From Planobispora longispora (GTDB lineage Bacteria; Actinomycetota; Actinomycetes; Streptosporangiales; Streptosporangiaceae), in the NCBI RefSeq assembly GCF_016863135.1, contig NZ_BOOH01000067.1:1-64000 (forward strand): DNA of 64,000 nucleotides. Reading direction: 5' to 3'. The notes under the pieces were generated by a model. That model was given only the letters and a program-made list of their open reading frames with translations. It was not told the origin of the DNA and did no database searches. Both the position numbers and the translations under genes were made by a program. Shown piece by piece: positions 7,339 through 15,720 of the stretch (its first letter is position 1; every line of letters begins with the position of its first letter).

Positions 7339-8538
7339 TCAGAGACCGGCGCCGTGCATCGGGTTGTGCTTCCAGCGGTCGACGTCGCGGATGTACTTCA
7401 GCAGCTCACTCGACCCGTCGCGCCAGCCGCCGTGGCGGCCGATGGCGACCAGGTCGGCCCCGGCGGTGTAGGCGCCGGTCGCGCCGCCGGCGCGGAGGCT
7501 GTGGGCGCTCAGGTCGTCGACGGCGAGCCCGGCGCGGCGGGCGGCGCGGGTGAGGATCTGGCCGATGGAGTGACCGCTGAGGCGGCCGTCGGCGGGACCG
7601 CCGCCGGCGGGCTTCGCCCCGGGGACGCCGGCGATGACGCCGCGCCGGTCGACGCGGCGCAGTAGCGGGCCGGAGACGGAGCCGCGCTCGGCCAGCAGCG
7701 CCCGCCAGGCGCGCAGGGCCCGCACCGGGCAGGTGAGCGGGTCGGAGCCGTACGGCACGGCGACCTGACGCCCGGTGGCGGCCTGGTCGGTCTTGGACCG
7801 TCGGACGGTCACGACGAGGCCCTGCTCGACCTCGACGACGTCGCCCAGATCGAGGCCGGCGAGCTCGCTGCGGCGGGCCATCATGGCCCAGCCGAGGACC
7901 ACGGTCAGGCGGTCGCGCAGGTCGATCGCCGTGCCGGTGTCGAGGGCGGCGGCGATTCTGCGCAGGTGGGATACGGCCAGCGCGGCGGCCTGGCGCTGGT
8001 TGGGCAGCCCGGCGGCGGCCCGCTCGCCCCGGTACGCCTTGCGGACGGCGCGGGCGGCGGTGGTGTCGGGCGGGGTGAGGCCGTTGACGCGGTGGGCGGT
8101 GCGGACCCCGGCGATGGCGCGGGTGATGGTGGCCGGCGCCTTGCCCTCGTCGGCGAGGGCGGAGACGTACTCGGCGAGGGTCTCGGCGGAGGCGGGCAGC
8201 GCCGTGCGGCCCGTCCGGGAGCACCAGGCGGTGAAGCGGTTCCAGTCCCCGGCGTAGGCGCGGCGGGTGGCGTCCGGGACGCTGGCGGCGATGCGGGCCG
8301 CGGTCGAGGCGGACACCGTGGAGTCGGGCGTCCCGGCGAGGGTTCCTTCGATCACCTGCCCGCCGGGCGCCGGGCCGGGCGGGCTTCCGGCGGCCACCGG
8401 ATCGGGCCGCTTCCCGATCACGGCCGGGACCGCCGATCCCATGAGGCCGGCCGGGGCGGACGCCTCCGGAGTCTCCGGGACGGCCGGCGTCCCGGGGACG
8501 GACGCGGCCGGGACGTCCACCGATCGGTCATCGTTCAC
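7339..8538 (-). CDS. Tyrosine recombinase / integrase
   Basis: 399 aa. An N-terminal Pro/Ala-rich extension (about 95 residues) precedes a SAM-like core-binding domain (TRRAYAGDWNRFTAWC). The catalytic domain has the expected residues: Arg in MMARRSELAGL, Lys in VRRSKTDQ, H-x-x-R in SAHSLRAGGAT, His in IGRHGGWRDGS, and the nucleophile Tyr in LLKYIRDVDRW. Start GTG 8538 has a GGGAGGAG ribosome site. It is larger than XerC/XerD (about 300 aa) and no excisionase is next to it. Its promoter region holds a regular array of palindromes. It may resolve dimers for the partition locus or be a relic integrase. Confidence 0.88.
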   Translation of the reverse strand: MNDDRSVDVPAASVPGTPAVPETPEASAPAGLMGSAVPAVIGKRPDPVAAGSPPGPAPGGQVIEGTLAGTPDSTVSASTAARIAASVPDATRRAYAGDWNRFTAWCSRTGRTALPASAETLAEYVSALADEGKAPATITRAIAGVRTAHRVNGLTPPDTTAARAVRKAYRGERAAAGLPNQRQAAALAVSHLRRIAAALDTGTAIDLRDRLTVVLGWAMMARRSELAGLDLGDVVEVEQGLVVTVRRSKTDQAATGRQVAVPYGSDPLTCPVRALRAWRALLAERGSVSGPLLRRVDRRGVIAGVPGAKPAGGGPADGRLSGHSIGQILTRAARRAGLAVDDLSAHSLRAGGATGAYTAGADLVAIGRHGGWRDGSSELLKYIRDVDRWKHNPMHGAGL

Positions 8539-8642
8539 CGTGCGCTCCTCCCATGATCTCCCGCTCTCGAAGTCTGGCAGGCGAGGCCGACAGGGGCACG
8601 CCGGCCGACCGGAGATCCGGGGGCGGGCGGAGGCCGTCGGGC

Positions 8643-8889
8643 GTTTACGCCGTAAACACCCGACGCCGTGGACCGGGACAGCGTTTACGGCGTAAACACC
8701 GGTGGCTGGACGAGGCAGCGTTTACGGCGTAAACACCCGGCCACGATCACCGCAGGCGTTTACGCCGTAAACACTCGGCGGCGTGGACGGGGCGCCGTTC
8801 GCGGCGTGAGCATCCGGCGGCACGCGCGGCCCCCGTTTACGCCGTAAACACTCGACCGGGAGACCACGGCCGGTGTTCACGGCGTGAAC
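8643..8889. repeat. Regular array of seven ParB-site-like palindromes
   Basis: Exact copies start at 8643, 8683, 8720, 8758 and 8835; degenerate copies start at 8797 (GTTCGCGGCGTGAGC) and 8875 (GTTCACGGCGTGAAC). Start-to-start spacing is 40, 37, 38, 39, 38 and 40 bp. The degenerate copies fall exactly on the beat. The array sits between the recombinase and MCP promoters and is the densest part of the whole set. Confidence 0.92.
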
Positions 8890-8963
8890 ACCGGCGGCTG
8901 ACGTTCCCCCAGCCGACGTTCGCCCAGCGTTCGCTCCTCCGGCGCTTCCGGCCGGCTGTGCCC

Positions 8964-8991
8964 CTCAGCTCCGGCGCAGGTCTGCCGATGG
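8964..8991 (+). promoter_or_regulatory. Flagellar-sigma-like promoter of the MCP gene
   Basis: CTCA (8964-8967), 16 nt, GCCGATGG (8984-8991), leaving a leader of about 27 nt before ATG 9025. The same motif with identical spacing precedes flbD, cheA and other genes in this window. GCCGAT is the -10 core of sigma-28/WhiG-type sigma factors. Confidence 0.7.
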
Positions 8992-9024
8992 GTCTCGGTT
9001 GCAGAACTGTCACGGAGGATGATC

Positions 9025-10629
9025 ATGCGCAGGGTCAGGATCGGAGTACGGCTGGCGGTGGCATTCACCGTGCTGCTGACCCTTCTCGCCGGGGTCGCCG
9101 TGATCGCCTTCTCGGCGATCCAGGACCAGCGGCAGACCTCGTCGCAGGTGCGCGATCTGCAGATCCTCACCAGCCAGGCCAAAGAGATCAAGTTCTATGC
9201 GGCCAGCATGAGCGGCTGGCAGAGCGCCTACATCTCCGACGTCCACCGCCTGGGCGCCGCCCGCGCGTTCGGCGGGGACTCGGTCAACCACAAGGCGTGG
9301 GAGCAGGAGCGCGAGCGCTTCGAGGAGTTCCTCCCCCGCGTCGTCACCGGCACCATGAACGCCTCCGAGCGGAAGCTCTTCGACCGGATCACCGCCGAGT
9401 CCGAGACGTACTTCACGATCAACGACAAGATCGTCGAGACGTTCCGCGCGGGCACCTCCGAGGCGCTGTGGCAGGGCGACCAGCTCGCCGTCAACGACAG
9501 CTGGAACACCTACTACCGGATCCTGCGCGCCGCGCAGCAGCTCGCCCACTCCGTGGACCAGCGCAGCCAGCAGGCCGTGGCGGACTCCGCGGACGCGGCC
9601 GCCTCCGCCCAGCGGGCGATCACGATCGGCGCGGCCCTGGCCCTCCTGCTCGGCTGCCTCCTCGCCTTCCTGGTGACCCGGAGCATCGTCGCGCCGGTCA
9701 CCGCGGCGCGGGACGCCCTGCGCACGGTGGCGCGCCGCCGCCTGGACGTGGAGCTGCCGACCGAGGGCGACGACGAGCCCGCGCAGATGGCCGTCGCGCT
9801 CAACGAGGCGCTCGCGGCGGTCCGCTCGGTCGTCACCGACGTGGCCGACCACGCCGTGACCCTCGCGGACATGTCCACCGAGCTGGACGCCGTCACCAGC
9901 ACCTTCGCCGCCAGCGCGACCCACGCCTCCGAGCAGGCCGGCGCCGTCGCCCAGACCTCGCACGAGGTGAGCCAGAGCGTGCGGAACGTCGCTGAGGGCT
10001 CGCGTGAGATGGGCGGCGCGATCGAGGAGATCTCCAGGAACGCCGCCGAGGCGGCCCGGGTGGCCGCGGAGGCCGTGAACGCCGCGGAGTCGGCCAACGC
10101 CACCGTGGCGCAGCTGACGTCGTCCTCGTCGGAGATCGACCACGTGGTCAAGCTGATCACGAGCATCGCCGAGCAGACGAACCTGCTGGCCCTCAACGCC
10201 ACCATCGAGGCCGCCCGCGCCGGCGACGCCGGCAAGGGTTTCGCCGTGGTCGCCCACGAGGTCAAGAGCCTGGCGCAGGAGACCGCGGCGGCCACCGAGG
10301 AGATCAGCCGTCTCGTCCTGGCCATCCAGGACGACAGCACCGCGGCGGTCGGCGCCATCGCCAGGATCAGCGAGGTCATCTCGGGGATCAGCGACTACCA
10401 GACGACGATCGCCAGCGCGGTGGAGGAGCAGACCGCCACCACCAACGAGATGAACCGCAGCGTCGCCGACGCGGCCGGCGGCGCCTCCCGGATCGCGGAG
10501 AGCATCACCGCCGTGGCCGCCTCCGCCTCGGCGGTCGACACGGACGTCACCCGCTCGCGCCGGACCGTGGAGGAGCTCACCGGCGTCTCCCAGCGGTTGC
10601 GGGAGTCGGTTGAGCAGTTCACCTACTGA
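9025..10629 (+). CDS. Methyl-accepting chemotaxis protein
   Basis: 534 aa. Transmembrane helix 1 is about residues 8-30, an extracytoplasmic four-helix-bundle-like sensor follows to about 195 (with ISDVHRLG and [17 protein letters not shown]), helix 2 is about 197-218, then a HAMP domain and a long signalling coiled coil. The hairpin tip [18 protein letters not shown] is the conserved CheA/CheW contact site. Start ATG 9025 rather than 9019, because the GGAGG at 9014-9018 is 6 nt from it. No ligand can be named. It has a flagellar-sigma-type promoter and fits the CheA/CheW encoded at 36-39 kb. Confidence 0.95.
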   Translation: MRRVRIGVRLAVAFTVLLTLLAGVAVIAFSAIQDQRQTSSQVRDLQILTSQAKEIKFYAASMSGWQSAYISDVHRLGAARAFGGDSVNHKAWEQERERFEEFLPRVVTGTMNASERKLFDRITAESETYFTINDKIVETFRAGTSEALWQGDQLAVNDSWNTYYRILRAAQQLAHSVDQRSQQAVADSADAAASAQRAITIGAALALLLGCLLAFLVTRSIVAPVTAARDALRTVARRRLDVELPTEGDDEPAQMAVALNEALAAVRSVVTDVADHAVTLADMSTELDAVTSTFAASATHASEQAGAVAQTSHEVSQSVRNVAEGSREMGGAIEEISRNAAEAARVAAEAVNAAESANATVAQLTSSSSEIDHVVKLITSIAEQTNLLALNATIEAARAGDAGKGFAVVAHEVKSLAQETAAATEEISRLVLAIQDDSTAAVGAIARISEVISGISDYQTTIASAVEEQTATTNEMNRSVADAAGGASRIAESITAVAASASAVDTDVTRSRRTVEELTGVSQRLRESVEQFTY

Positions 10630-10656
10630 GCCGCGTCCGAGCCGTGCCGCCGGAGC

Positions 10657-10719
10657 GTTTACGCCGTAAACACTCCGGCGCCGCGGCCCGTGGGTCCGGC
10701 GGGCGTTTACGCCGTAAAC
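10657..10719. repeat. ParB-site-like palindromes between MCP and BMP genes
   Basis: Two exact copies (10657-10671 and 10705-10719, both centre C), 48 bp apart. The remainder of 10630-10858 shows no gene. Confidence 0.85.
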
Positions 10720-10858
10720 ACCTGCCGGGTCCTCACCCCCTCCCGAGAAGACATCCAGAGAAGTCCCCAGAGAAGCCGTTCAGAGACGCCGGAGACCGCC
10801 GGGACCGAAAGACCTCCCGCATCACCGGCCCCTTCGCCAGGCAGTAAGGAAGACCACA

Positions 10859-11956
10859 GTGCGCAAGACGAACAGGACCGTGCTGGCGGTACTGGCCCTG
10901 TCGGCCATGACGGCCGTCGCCGGATGCGGGGCCGAGCCGGCCGTGCGCCTCGCCGCCGCCGACAGCGACGGCCTGGGACTGGAGCAGGTCCGGGTCGGAA
11001 TCGCCTTCGACCAGGGCGGCCGGGGGGACAAGAGCTTCAACGACGCGGCGGCAGCCGGACTGGACCGGGCGAAGAAGGAGCTGGAGGTCGACGGCGTCGA
11101 GGTCACGCTCTCGGAGGAGACCGAGGAGGAGCGGACCGCCAAGCTCCGCGAGCTGGCGAAGTCCGGCCGCAACCCGGTCATCGCGGTCGGCTTCCTGTAC
11201 GCCAAGGCGGTCCAGACGGTCGCGGCGGAGTTCCCCGACACCACCTTCGCCATCGTCGACGACGACTCCTTCAGCGCCCCGAACGTGGTCTCCCTGGTCT
11301 TCGCCGAGGAGCAGGGCTCCTACCTGGTGGGGGCGGCCGCGGCGCTGAAGTCCCGCTCCGGGCGGGTGGGGTTCATCGGTGGCGTCCGCATCCCGCTGCT
11401 GCAGAAGTTCGAGGCCGGATTCGCCGCCGGGGCCGCCAAGGCCAGGCCGGGGGTGGACGTCAGCGTCGACTACGTCTCCGTGCCGCCGGACTTCAGCGGC
11501 TTCGGCGCCCCGGACCGGGCCAAGGAGATCGCCGAGAGGATGATGGCGGACGGCGTGGACGTCATCTACACCGCCGCCGGAGGCTCCGGCGCGGGCTCGC
11601 TGGAGGCGATCGCCGCCCGCAAGGGGGTCTGGGCCGTCGGGGTGGACTCCGACCAGTACCAGACCGCCGACCCCGGTGTCCGCGACGCCATCCTGAGCTC
11701 GATGATCAAGCGGGTGGACAACGCCGTCTTCCAGGAGATCCAGGCGTTCATCAAGGGCGACCGGGCGGGCGGCGTCAAGCGTTTCGACCTGAAGACCGAC
11801 GGTGTCGGCTACTCGGTGTCCAACGAGAAGGCCGTGGCTCCGGTGCGCAGGCAGGTGGACTCCCTCCGCCAGCGGATCCTCGACGGCGGCATCACCGTCC
11901 CCACCAAGCCTGACCTCACCCTCCGGACGAAGACGCGCCGCGTGTTTACGCCGTAA
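10859..11956 (+). CDS. BMP-family (PnrA/BmpA-like) substrate-binding lipoprotein
   Basis: 365 aa. Lipobox with Cys23 (TAVAGC) marks a membrane-anchored lipoprotein. VRVGIAFDQGGRGDKSFNDAA is the signature opening of the BMP/PnrA family, whose known members bind purine nucleosides for ABC import; VDVIYTAAGGSGAGS and WAVGVDSDQY are later family motifs. Start GTG 10859 after AAGGAAG. No permease or ATPase gene is adjacent, so it is an orphan binding protein; it could serve a distant transporter or act as a receptor partner of the neighbouring MCP (inference). Its stop codon TAA lies inside a palindrome copy. Confidence 0.88.
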   Translation: MRKTNRTVLAVLALSAMTAVAGCGAEPAVRLAAADSDGLGLEQVRVGIAFDQGGRGDKSFNDAAAAGLDRAKKELEVDGVEVTLSEETEEERTAKLRELAKSGRNPVIAVGFLYAKAVQTVAAEFPDTTFAIVDDDSFSAPNVVSLVFAEEQGSYLVGAAAALKSRSGRVGFIGGVRIPLLQKFEAGFAAGAAKARPGVDVSVDYVSVPPDFSGFGAPDRAKEIAERMMADGVDVIYTAAGGSGAGSLEAIAARKGVWAVGVDSDQYQTADPGVRDAILSSMIKRVDNAVFQEIQAFIKGDRAGGVKRFDLKTDGVGYSVSNEKAVAPVRRQVDSLRQRILDGGITVPTKPDLTLRTKTRRVFTP

Positions 11957-12009
11957 ACACCCGGCGCTCGCCAGGGGCTGAGCTCCCGGCGGGCGTTTAC
12001 GCCGTAAAC
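11944..12009. repeat. ParB-site-like palindromes at the end of the BMP gene
   Basis: Exact copies at 11944-11958 and 11995-12009. The first overlaps the last codons and the TAA stop (11954-11956) of the lipoprotein gene, which therefore ends in VFTP. Confidence 0.85.
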
Positions 12010-12060
12010 GCTCCTCGCCCTTCGTGCGCCGGCCTGTCACAGGGGTCATGCCCGGCTGCC

Positions 12061-12232
12061 GTTTACGGCGTAAACACCTGGCGCCGGTCCGGGGGCTCCC
12101 GCGAGCGTTTACGGCGTAAACACCTGGCGTTGGTCCGAGGCCGGGTTCCCGGGAGCGTTTACGCCGTAAACACTCCTCCCTTCGTGCGCCGGCCCGCTGC
12201 AGGGAGCCCCGTCCGCTGTTTACGGCGTAAAC
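12061..12232. repeat. Right-end cluster of four ParB-site-like palindromes
   Basis: Exact copies at 12061-12075, 12107-12121, 12157-12171 and 12218-12232, spaced 46, 50 and 61 bp. No further copy was seen to the right of 12232 in this window, so this is the right border of the array. The whole gap 11957-12314 has no gene. Confidence 0.9.
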
Positions 12233-12314
12233 GCTGCGGGGCGGTGATGGTCCCGCAGCGGGTTAACCTTCCGTACCCGCGCCCGGAGGGGAGGCGGGGG
12301 ACGAAGGAAGGTCC

Positions 12315-12950
12315 ATGATCACGTCATCCGCCGCTCGCAGGTTCCGCCTCCGCCGTACGGCCGCCGCGGCGATGACCGTGCTCGTCACGGGAGCGCTGAC
12401 GGCGTGCGCGGCCGGGGAGCCCGCTGCTCCGGGCCGGTCGCCGGCGGGGCCGTCCGCCGGAGCCCATCGCCTGGTGCTTCCGCCGCCCCAGCGGGTGGAG
12501 GGCTTCCGCCTCGACGGCATGTGGCCGTTCTTCACCCGCCAGGAACTGCTGGACAGGCAGCCCCATCTCGGGGACGCCGAAGGCGTCTCCGTGCGCGACG
12601 CCGTACAGGTGCGCTACGAGGAGGCCGAGCGGGCCGAGGGGCAGAAGTGGACCAGGAAAATGATCTTCACCGGCTACGACGCGGAGCTCGGCCCCGATCG
12701 GCGGCGGCAGGTCGTGGAGGCCGCCGTCGGCGACTTCCTGGAAGGCGTCACGCCCGACCACAGGTTCGATCTGACGGCCAATCCGTCGAATGAGAGCGCT
12801 CTCTGCATTGGAATCATCGAACTGGGATCCGAGACCGGCATGTGCGCCTGGGCCGACGACGGCACGATCGGCGTGGTGACCGGCGCGAATCTCGGAGCCG
12901 CCGAGCTCAAGGCGGTCCTTCCCGCGTTCCGTGCCGCCGTCGAACGCTGA
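12315..12950 (+). CDS. Lipoprotein of unknown function
   Basis: 211 aa. A basic N-terminus and hydrophobic core end in a lipobox with Cys31 (TGALTAC), so it should be lipid-anchored outside the membrane. After a Pro/Ala/Gly linker the domain (about 60-211) has no family signature I recognise; it holds two Cys in the last third (SALCIGIIELGSETGMCAWAD) that could form a disulfide. Start ATG 12315 follows GAAGGAAGG. It converges with the anti-sigma gene, with GC-rich imperfect hairpins in the 103 bp between them. Confidence 0.7.
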   Translation: MITSSAARRFRLRRTAAAAMTVLVTGALTACAAGEPAAPGRSPAGPSAGAHRLVLPPPQRVEGFRLDGMWPFFTRQELLDRQPHLGDAEGVSVRDAVQVRYEEAERAEGQKWTRKMIFTGYDAELGPDRRRQVVEAAVGDFLEGVTPDHRFDLTANPSNESALCIGIIELGSETGMCAWADDGTIGVVTGANLGAAELKAVLPAFRAAVER

Positions 12951-13053
12951 CGCCGCCCGCATCGTGGACGGCGCCGCCCGCCGGGCGGACGGGCGCCGGT
13001 TTCCGCCACCCGGAGGCGCGCCGTGCGGAGTCCCGCCCGCCGGGCGGTCCGGG

Positions 13054-13815
13054 TCAGGCGGCGGGCAGGTCCACCAGCAGCAACGGGGTGGTGGTGGGCT
13101 GCGCCGAGCCGCCCGCCGGTTCCACCGTCACCCCCACCTGGGCCACTCCCTCGCCGGTGACGCTGATCACCGGCAGGGTGGCGCCGGTGGCGTCCGGGGA
13201 CAGCAGCCCGGCTGAGGAGATCTTGCCCGGGGCCAGTTGCCACAGCTGGTAGACCCGGTCGTCGGGCAGGTCGGCCAGCCCCGACGCCCAGAACACCATC
13301 CGGCCCTGCGAGCGGGACACGACCACGCGGCCACGCCCGCCCTCGACGGCCGGGGCGGTGAAGGTCCGCGCGTCGGCGGCCGTCAGGACGGCGGCGATCC
13401 GCCGCTCGGCGTGCCGTGCCTCCTCCAGTTCCTGGCGTGCCTGGACGGTCGTCAGACCGAGCACGGCCACCGCGGCCGTCGCGGCCGCCACGATGACCGC
13501 CGACAGCCGGGGCCGCCACCCGCTCACGCGCGGACGGAACCGGCCGCCGCCCGGTGCCGGGACGGCCGGTGGCAGCTGCCGTACCTGGTCGATCTCGGCC
13601 ATCACCCGCTCCCGCAACCCCGGCGGAGGCTCGGCCGCCACCGCCCGGCCGAGCCGGGCCGCCGTCTCGGTCAGCGTCACGACCTCCTGGGCGCACTCGG
13701 GGCACCCGTCCAGATGCCGCTCGAACCGCCGCCGCTCCAGTTCGTCGTCGACGGCGTCCAGCACGTAGGCGCCGGCCAGGGTGTGCGGGTCGAACCCGCC
13801 GCTCCTCGTCCTCAC
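13054..13815 (-). CDS. Anti-sigma factor, RskA-like
   Basis: 253 aa. The cytoplasmic N-terminus has a zinc anti-sigma motif H34-x3-C38-x2-C41 (ERHLDGCPECAQ). One membrane helix spans about 104-122. The extracellular part ends in an RskA-type domain (VYQLWQLAPGKISSAGLL). It should hold the sigma factor encoded just upstream until regulated proteolysis releases it. Start GTG 13815 overlaps the sigma stop (GTGA), so the two are translated together. Confidence 0.9.
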   Translation of the reverse strand: MRTRSGGFDPHTLAGAYVLDAVDDELERRRFERHLDGCPECAQEVVTLTETAARLGRAVAAEPPPGLRERVMAEIDQVRQLPPAVPAPGGGRFRPRVSGWRPRLSAVIVAAATAAVAVLGLTTVQARQELEEARHAERRIAAVLTAADARTFTAPAVEGGRGRVVVSRSQGRMVFWASGLADLPDDRVYQLWQLAPGKISSAGLLSPDATGATLPVISVTGEGVAQVGVTVEPAGGSAQPTTTPLLLVDLPAA

Positions 13816-14426
13816 CGATCCACCCCCAGGCAGTCGCGCAGCCGGATCAGCCCGTCGCGCATCCGCGTCTTGACCGTCGCCAGCGGCGCTCTGACCAGCT
13901 CGGCGACCTCTCGATAGGAGTATCCGCCGTAGTAGGCGAAGGTGAGCGACTCGTGCTGCAGCGGTGTCAGGCGCTCCAGGCAGCGGCGCAGCCGTTCGCG
14001 TTCCAGGCGGTCCTCCACCAGCTCCGACACCTCGTCGTACGGCCGGTGCGTCTCCATCCGCGCCACCCGCTCCTCACGGTCCAGACCCGCCTGGGCCGAG
14101 CGGACCCGGTCGATCGCCCGGCGGTGCGCGATCGTGAGCACCCAGGCCAGCCCGGAGCCACGGCCGGGTTCGTAGCGGGCGGCGCTGCGCCACACCTCGA
14201 CCATGACCTCCTGGGCGACCTCCTCGCTCTGCGCCCGGTCCCGCAGCACCCGCAGCACCAGGCCGTACACGCGCGGGGCCATCGCCTCGTACACCCGCTC
14301 GAACGCCGCCCGGTCCCCCCGCCCCACCTTCTGCAGGAGCTCCTCCAGCCCCGGCGGACGGCCGTCCGGACGATCCTCGCCCGCCCGCGGCCTGCCTCGT
14401 GCTCCCACGCGCTTCCTCCGCCCCAT
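13812..14426 (-). CDS. ECF sigma factor, SigK-like
   Basis: 204 aa. Region 2 (YEAMAPRVYGLVLRVLRD, then EEVAQEVMVEVW and AWVLTIAHRRAIDRVR) and region 4 (LTPLQHESLTFAYYGGYSYREVAEL, then PLATVKTRMRDGL) are complete; there is no region 3. The pairing with an RskA-type anti-sigma resembles the SigK/RskA class. Start ATG 14426 was chosen for its GGAG 8 nt upstream; an in-frame ATG at 14570 would add 48 Arg/Pro-rich residues. In 14427-14870 I see no gene. Confidence 0.9.
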   Translation of the reverse strand: MGRRKRVGARGRPRAGEDRPDGRPPGLEELLQKVGRGDRAAFERVYEAMAPRVYGLVLRVLRDRAQSEEVAQEVMVEVWRSAARYEPGRGSGLAWVLTIAHRRAIDRVRSAQAGLDREERVARMETHRPYDEVSELVEDRLERERLRRCLERLTPLQHESLTFAYYGGYSYREVAELVRAPLATVKTRMRDGLIRLRDCLGVDR

Positions 14427-14870
14427 CCGCACGGCTCCGACGCCAAGGGTTTCGGAGCAGCTCGTGCCGCGGATGGCTGCGGGACGCGTCGATCCCGTAT
14501 CGGGATGTGCCCGGCTCCCGGCGGGCGGCGGGTTCTCCGTCCGGCGGCGTTTCCGAGGGGCCTTCTTCACCGCCGCCTTCGCGCGTATCCCCTGTCCATT
14601 TCTCGGGTCTTATGGGAGAAGGGTGAGAATCGCATTAAAACAGATCCGGCGACAGGCCGGGAGCACGGAGATCTTCCGTGTGCGAGGAGACAGCCCCAGC
14701 TCAGGCGGGTGAAAAGCGGGCGATGAGCCGCCTCGCCGGCCTCCCGCCCGGACGGTCCCGCCGTCGCGGCCGCTTCCTCATCGAATTATCAGAAGACCGC
14801 CATCGGTCATTCATACGGCTCGCCGAACATCGAGGTGAGAAAGCAAGCCGAACCGAAAACGAGGAGCACC

Positions 14871-15470
14871 GTGAACCGCACCAAGCGTCTGGCCGTCATC
14901 GCCGCTCTCAGCGCCGCCGTCGCCGGCGGCGTCGTCACCCCCGTGGCGGCCTGGGCCGCGGAGCCCACTCCCTCCGCGTCGTCCTCGGCGAGCTCCGGCG
15001 GCACGACCGCCGACACGACCGCCGACACGGGCGGCGCCGCGTCCGGGACCGGCGAGCGCGGCCCGCGCGGCGGCCACGGCCGGATGGCCGCCGGGCTCGC
15101 CGAGATCCTCGGCATCGACGAGGACAAGATCACCACGGCGATGGAGGAGCTCCGCGAGGAGGCCGGCGCCGATCGGACCGACAAGAGCGAGCAGCCGGCC
15201 GACCGCGAGGCGTGGAACGAGGCCCTCGCCGCCAAGCTCGGCGTGACCGCCGACAAGCTCACCGCCGCCATGGACGCTCTGCGCGGGCAGCGCGCCGCCG
15301 AGGCCGAGGCCGCCCTGAGCGAGCGGCTCAAGACCGCCGTCACCGCCGGCACCATCACCCAGGCCGAGGCCGACGCCGTCCTCAAGGCCCAGAAGGCGGG
15401 CCTGCTCGGCGGCGGCCCCCGCGGAGCCAAGGACACCGGCGACGCCGCTCAGGACTCGGCCCAGTCCTGA
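14871..15470 (+). CDS. Secreted helical protein of unknown function
   Basis: 199 aa. Signal peptide of about 34 residues (ending AAWAAE), then a Ser/Thr/Gly linker and a Gly/Arg patch, then repeated helical units with I/V-T-x-D-K-[IL]-T-x-AM-x-x-L[RE] (GIDEDKITTAMEEL and GVTADKLTAAMDAL). The repeat suggests an internal duplication of a small helical motif seen in many actinomycete secreted proteins without known role. Start GTG 14871 follows GAGGAG. Confidence 0.7.
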   Translation: MNRTKRLAVIAALSAAVAGGVVTPVAAWAAEPTPSASSSASSGGTTADTTADTGGAASGTGERGPRGGHGRMAAGLAEILGIDEDKITTAMEELREEAGADRTDKSEQPADREAWNEALAAKLGVTADKLTAAMDALRGQRAAEAEAALSERLKTAVTAGTITQAEADAVLKAQKAGLLGGGPRGAKDTGDAAQDSAQS

Positions 15471-15507
15471 CCCGCCGCCGCGTCGCCGGGTTGAAGGGAG
15501 AAGGGCC

Positions 15508-15720
15508 GTACGCAAGCTCATCGAGTCCACGTTCGTGTCGCTGGACGGAGTCATCAGCTCGCCGGAGAGGTGGGCTCGCCGTACTGGGACGAGGAGCACT
15601 CGGCGTACGGCGGCGCCGCGTTCTCCTCGTGCGACGCCCTCCTGCTGGGGCGCGTGACCTACGAGGCGTTCGCGCAGGTGTGGCTCAAGATGGAGGAGGC
15701 CGACGACGTCTACGCGGCCA
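15508..15720 (+). pseudogene. Broken DHFR/RibD-C-like gene
   Basis: The frame from 15508 reads RKLIESTFVSLDGVISSPERW, the typical start of RibD-C/dihydrofolate-reductase-like proteins, but begins with GTA. About 15575 the frame is lost by one base; the next frame continues SPYWDEEHSAYGGAAF then LLLGRVTYEAFAQVW, again typical. The homology ends near 15720 where the convergent TetR gene begins, so the C-terminal two thirds are missing. A start loss, a frameshift and a 3' deletion together mark a pseudogene. Confidence 0.75.

Noticed and set aside
7339-8538. XerC/XerD as the identity of the recombinase
   Set aside because: It is about 100 residues longer with a Pro/Ala-rich N-terminal extension; the catalytic residues fit the wider tyrosine recombinase family only.
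8643-8889. CRISPR-like array
   Set aside because: Repeats are only 15 bp, palindromic and reverse freely; the intervals (about 22-25 bp) are too short for CRISPR spacers, and no cas gene is near.
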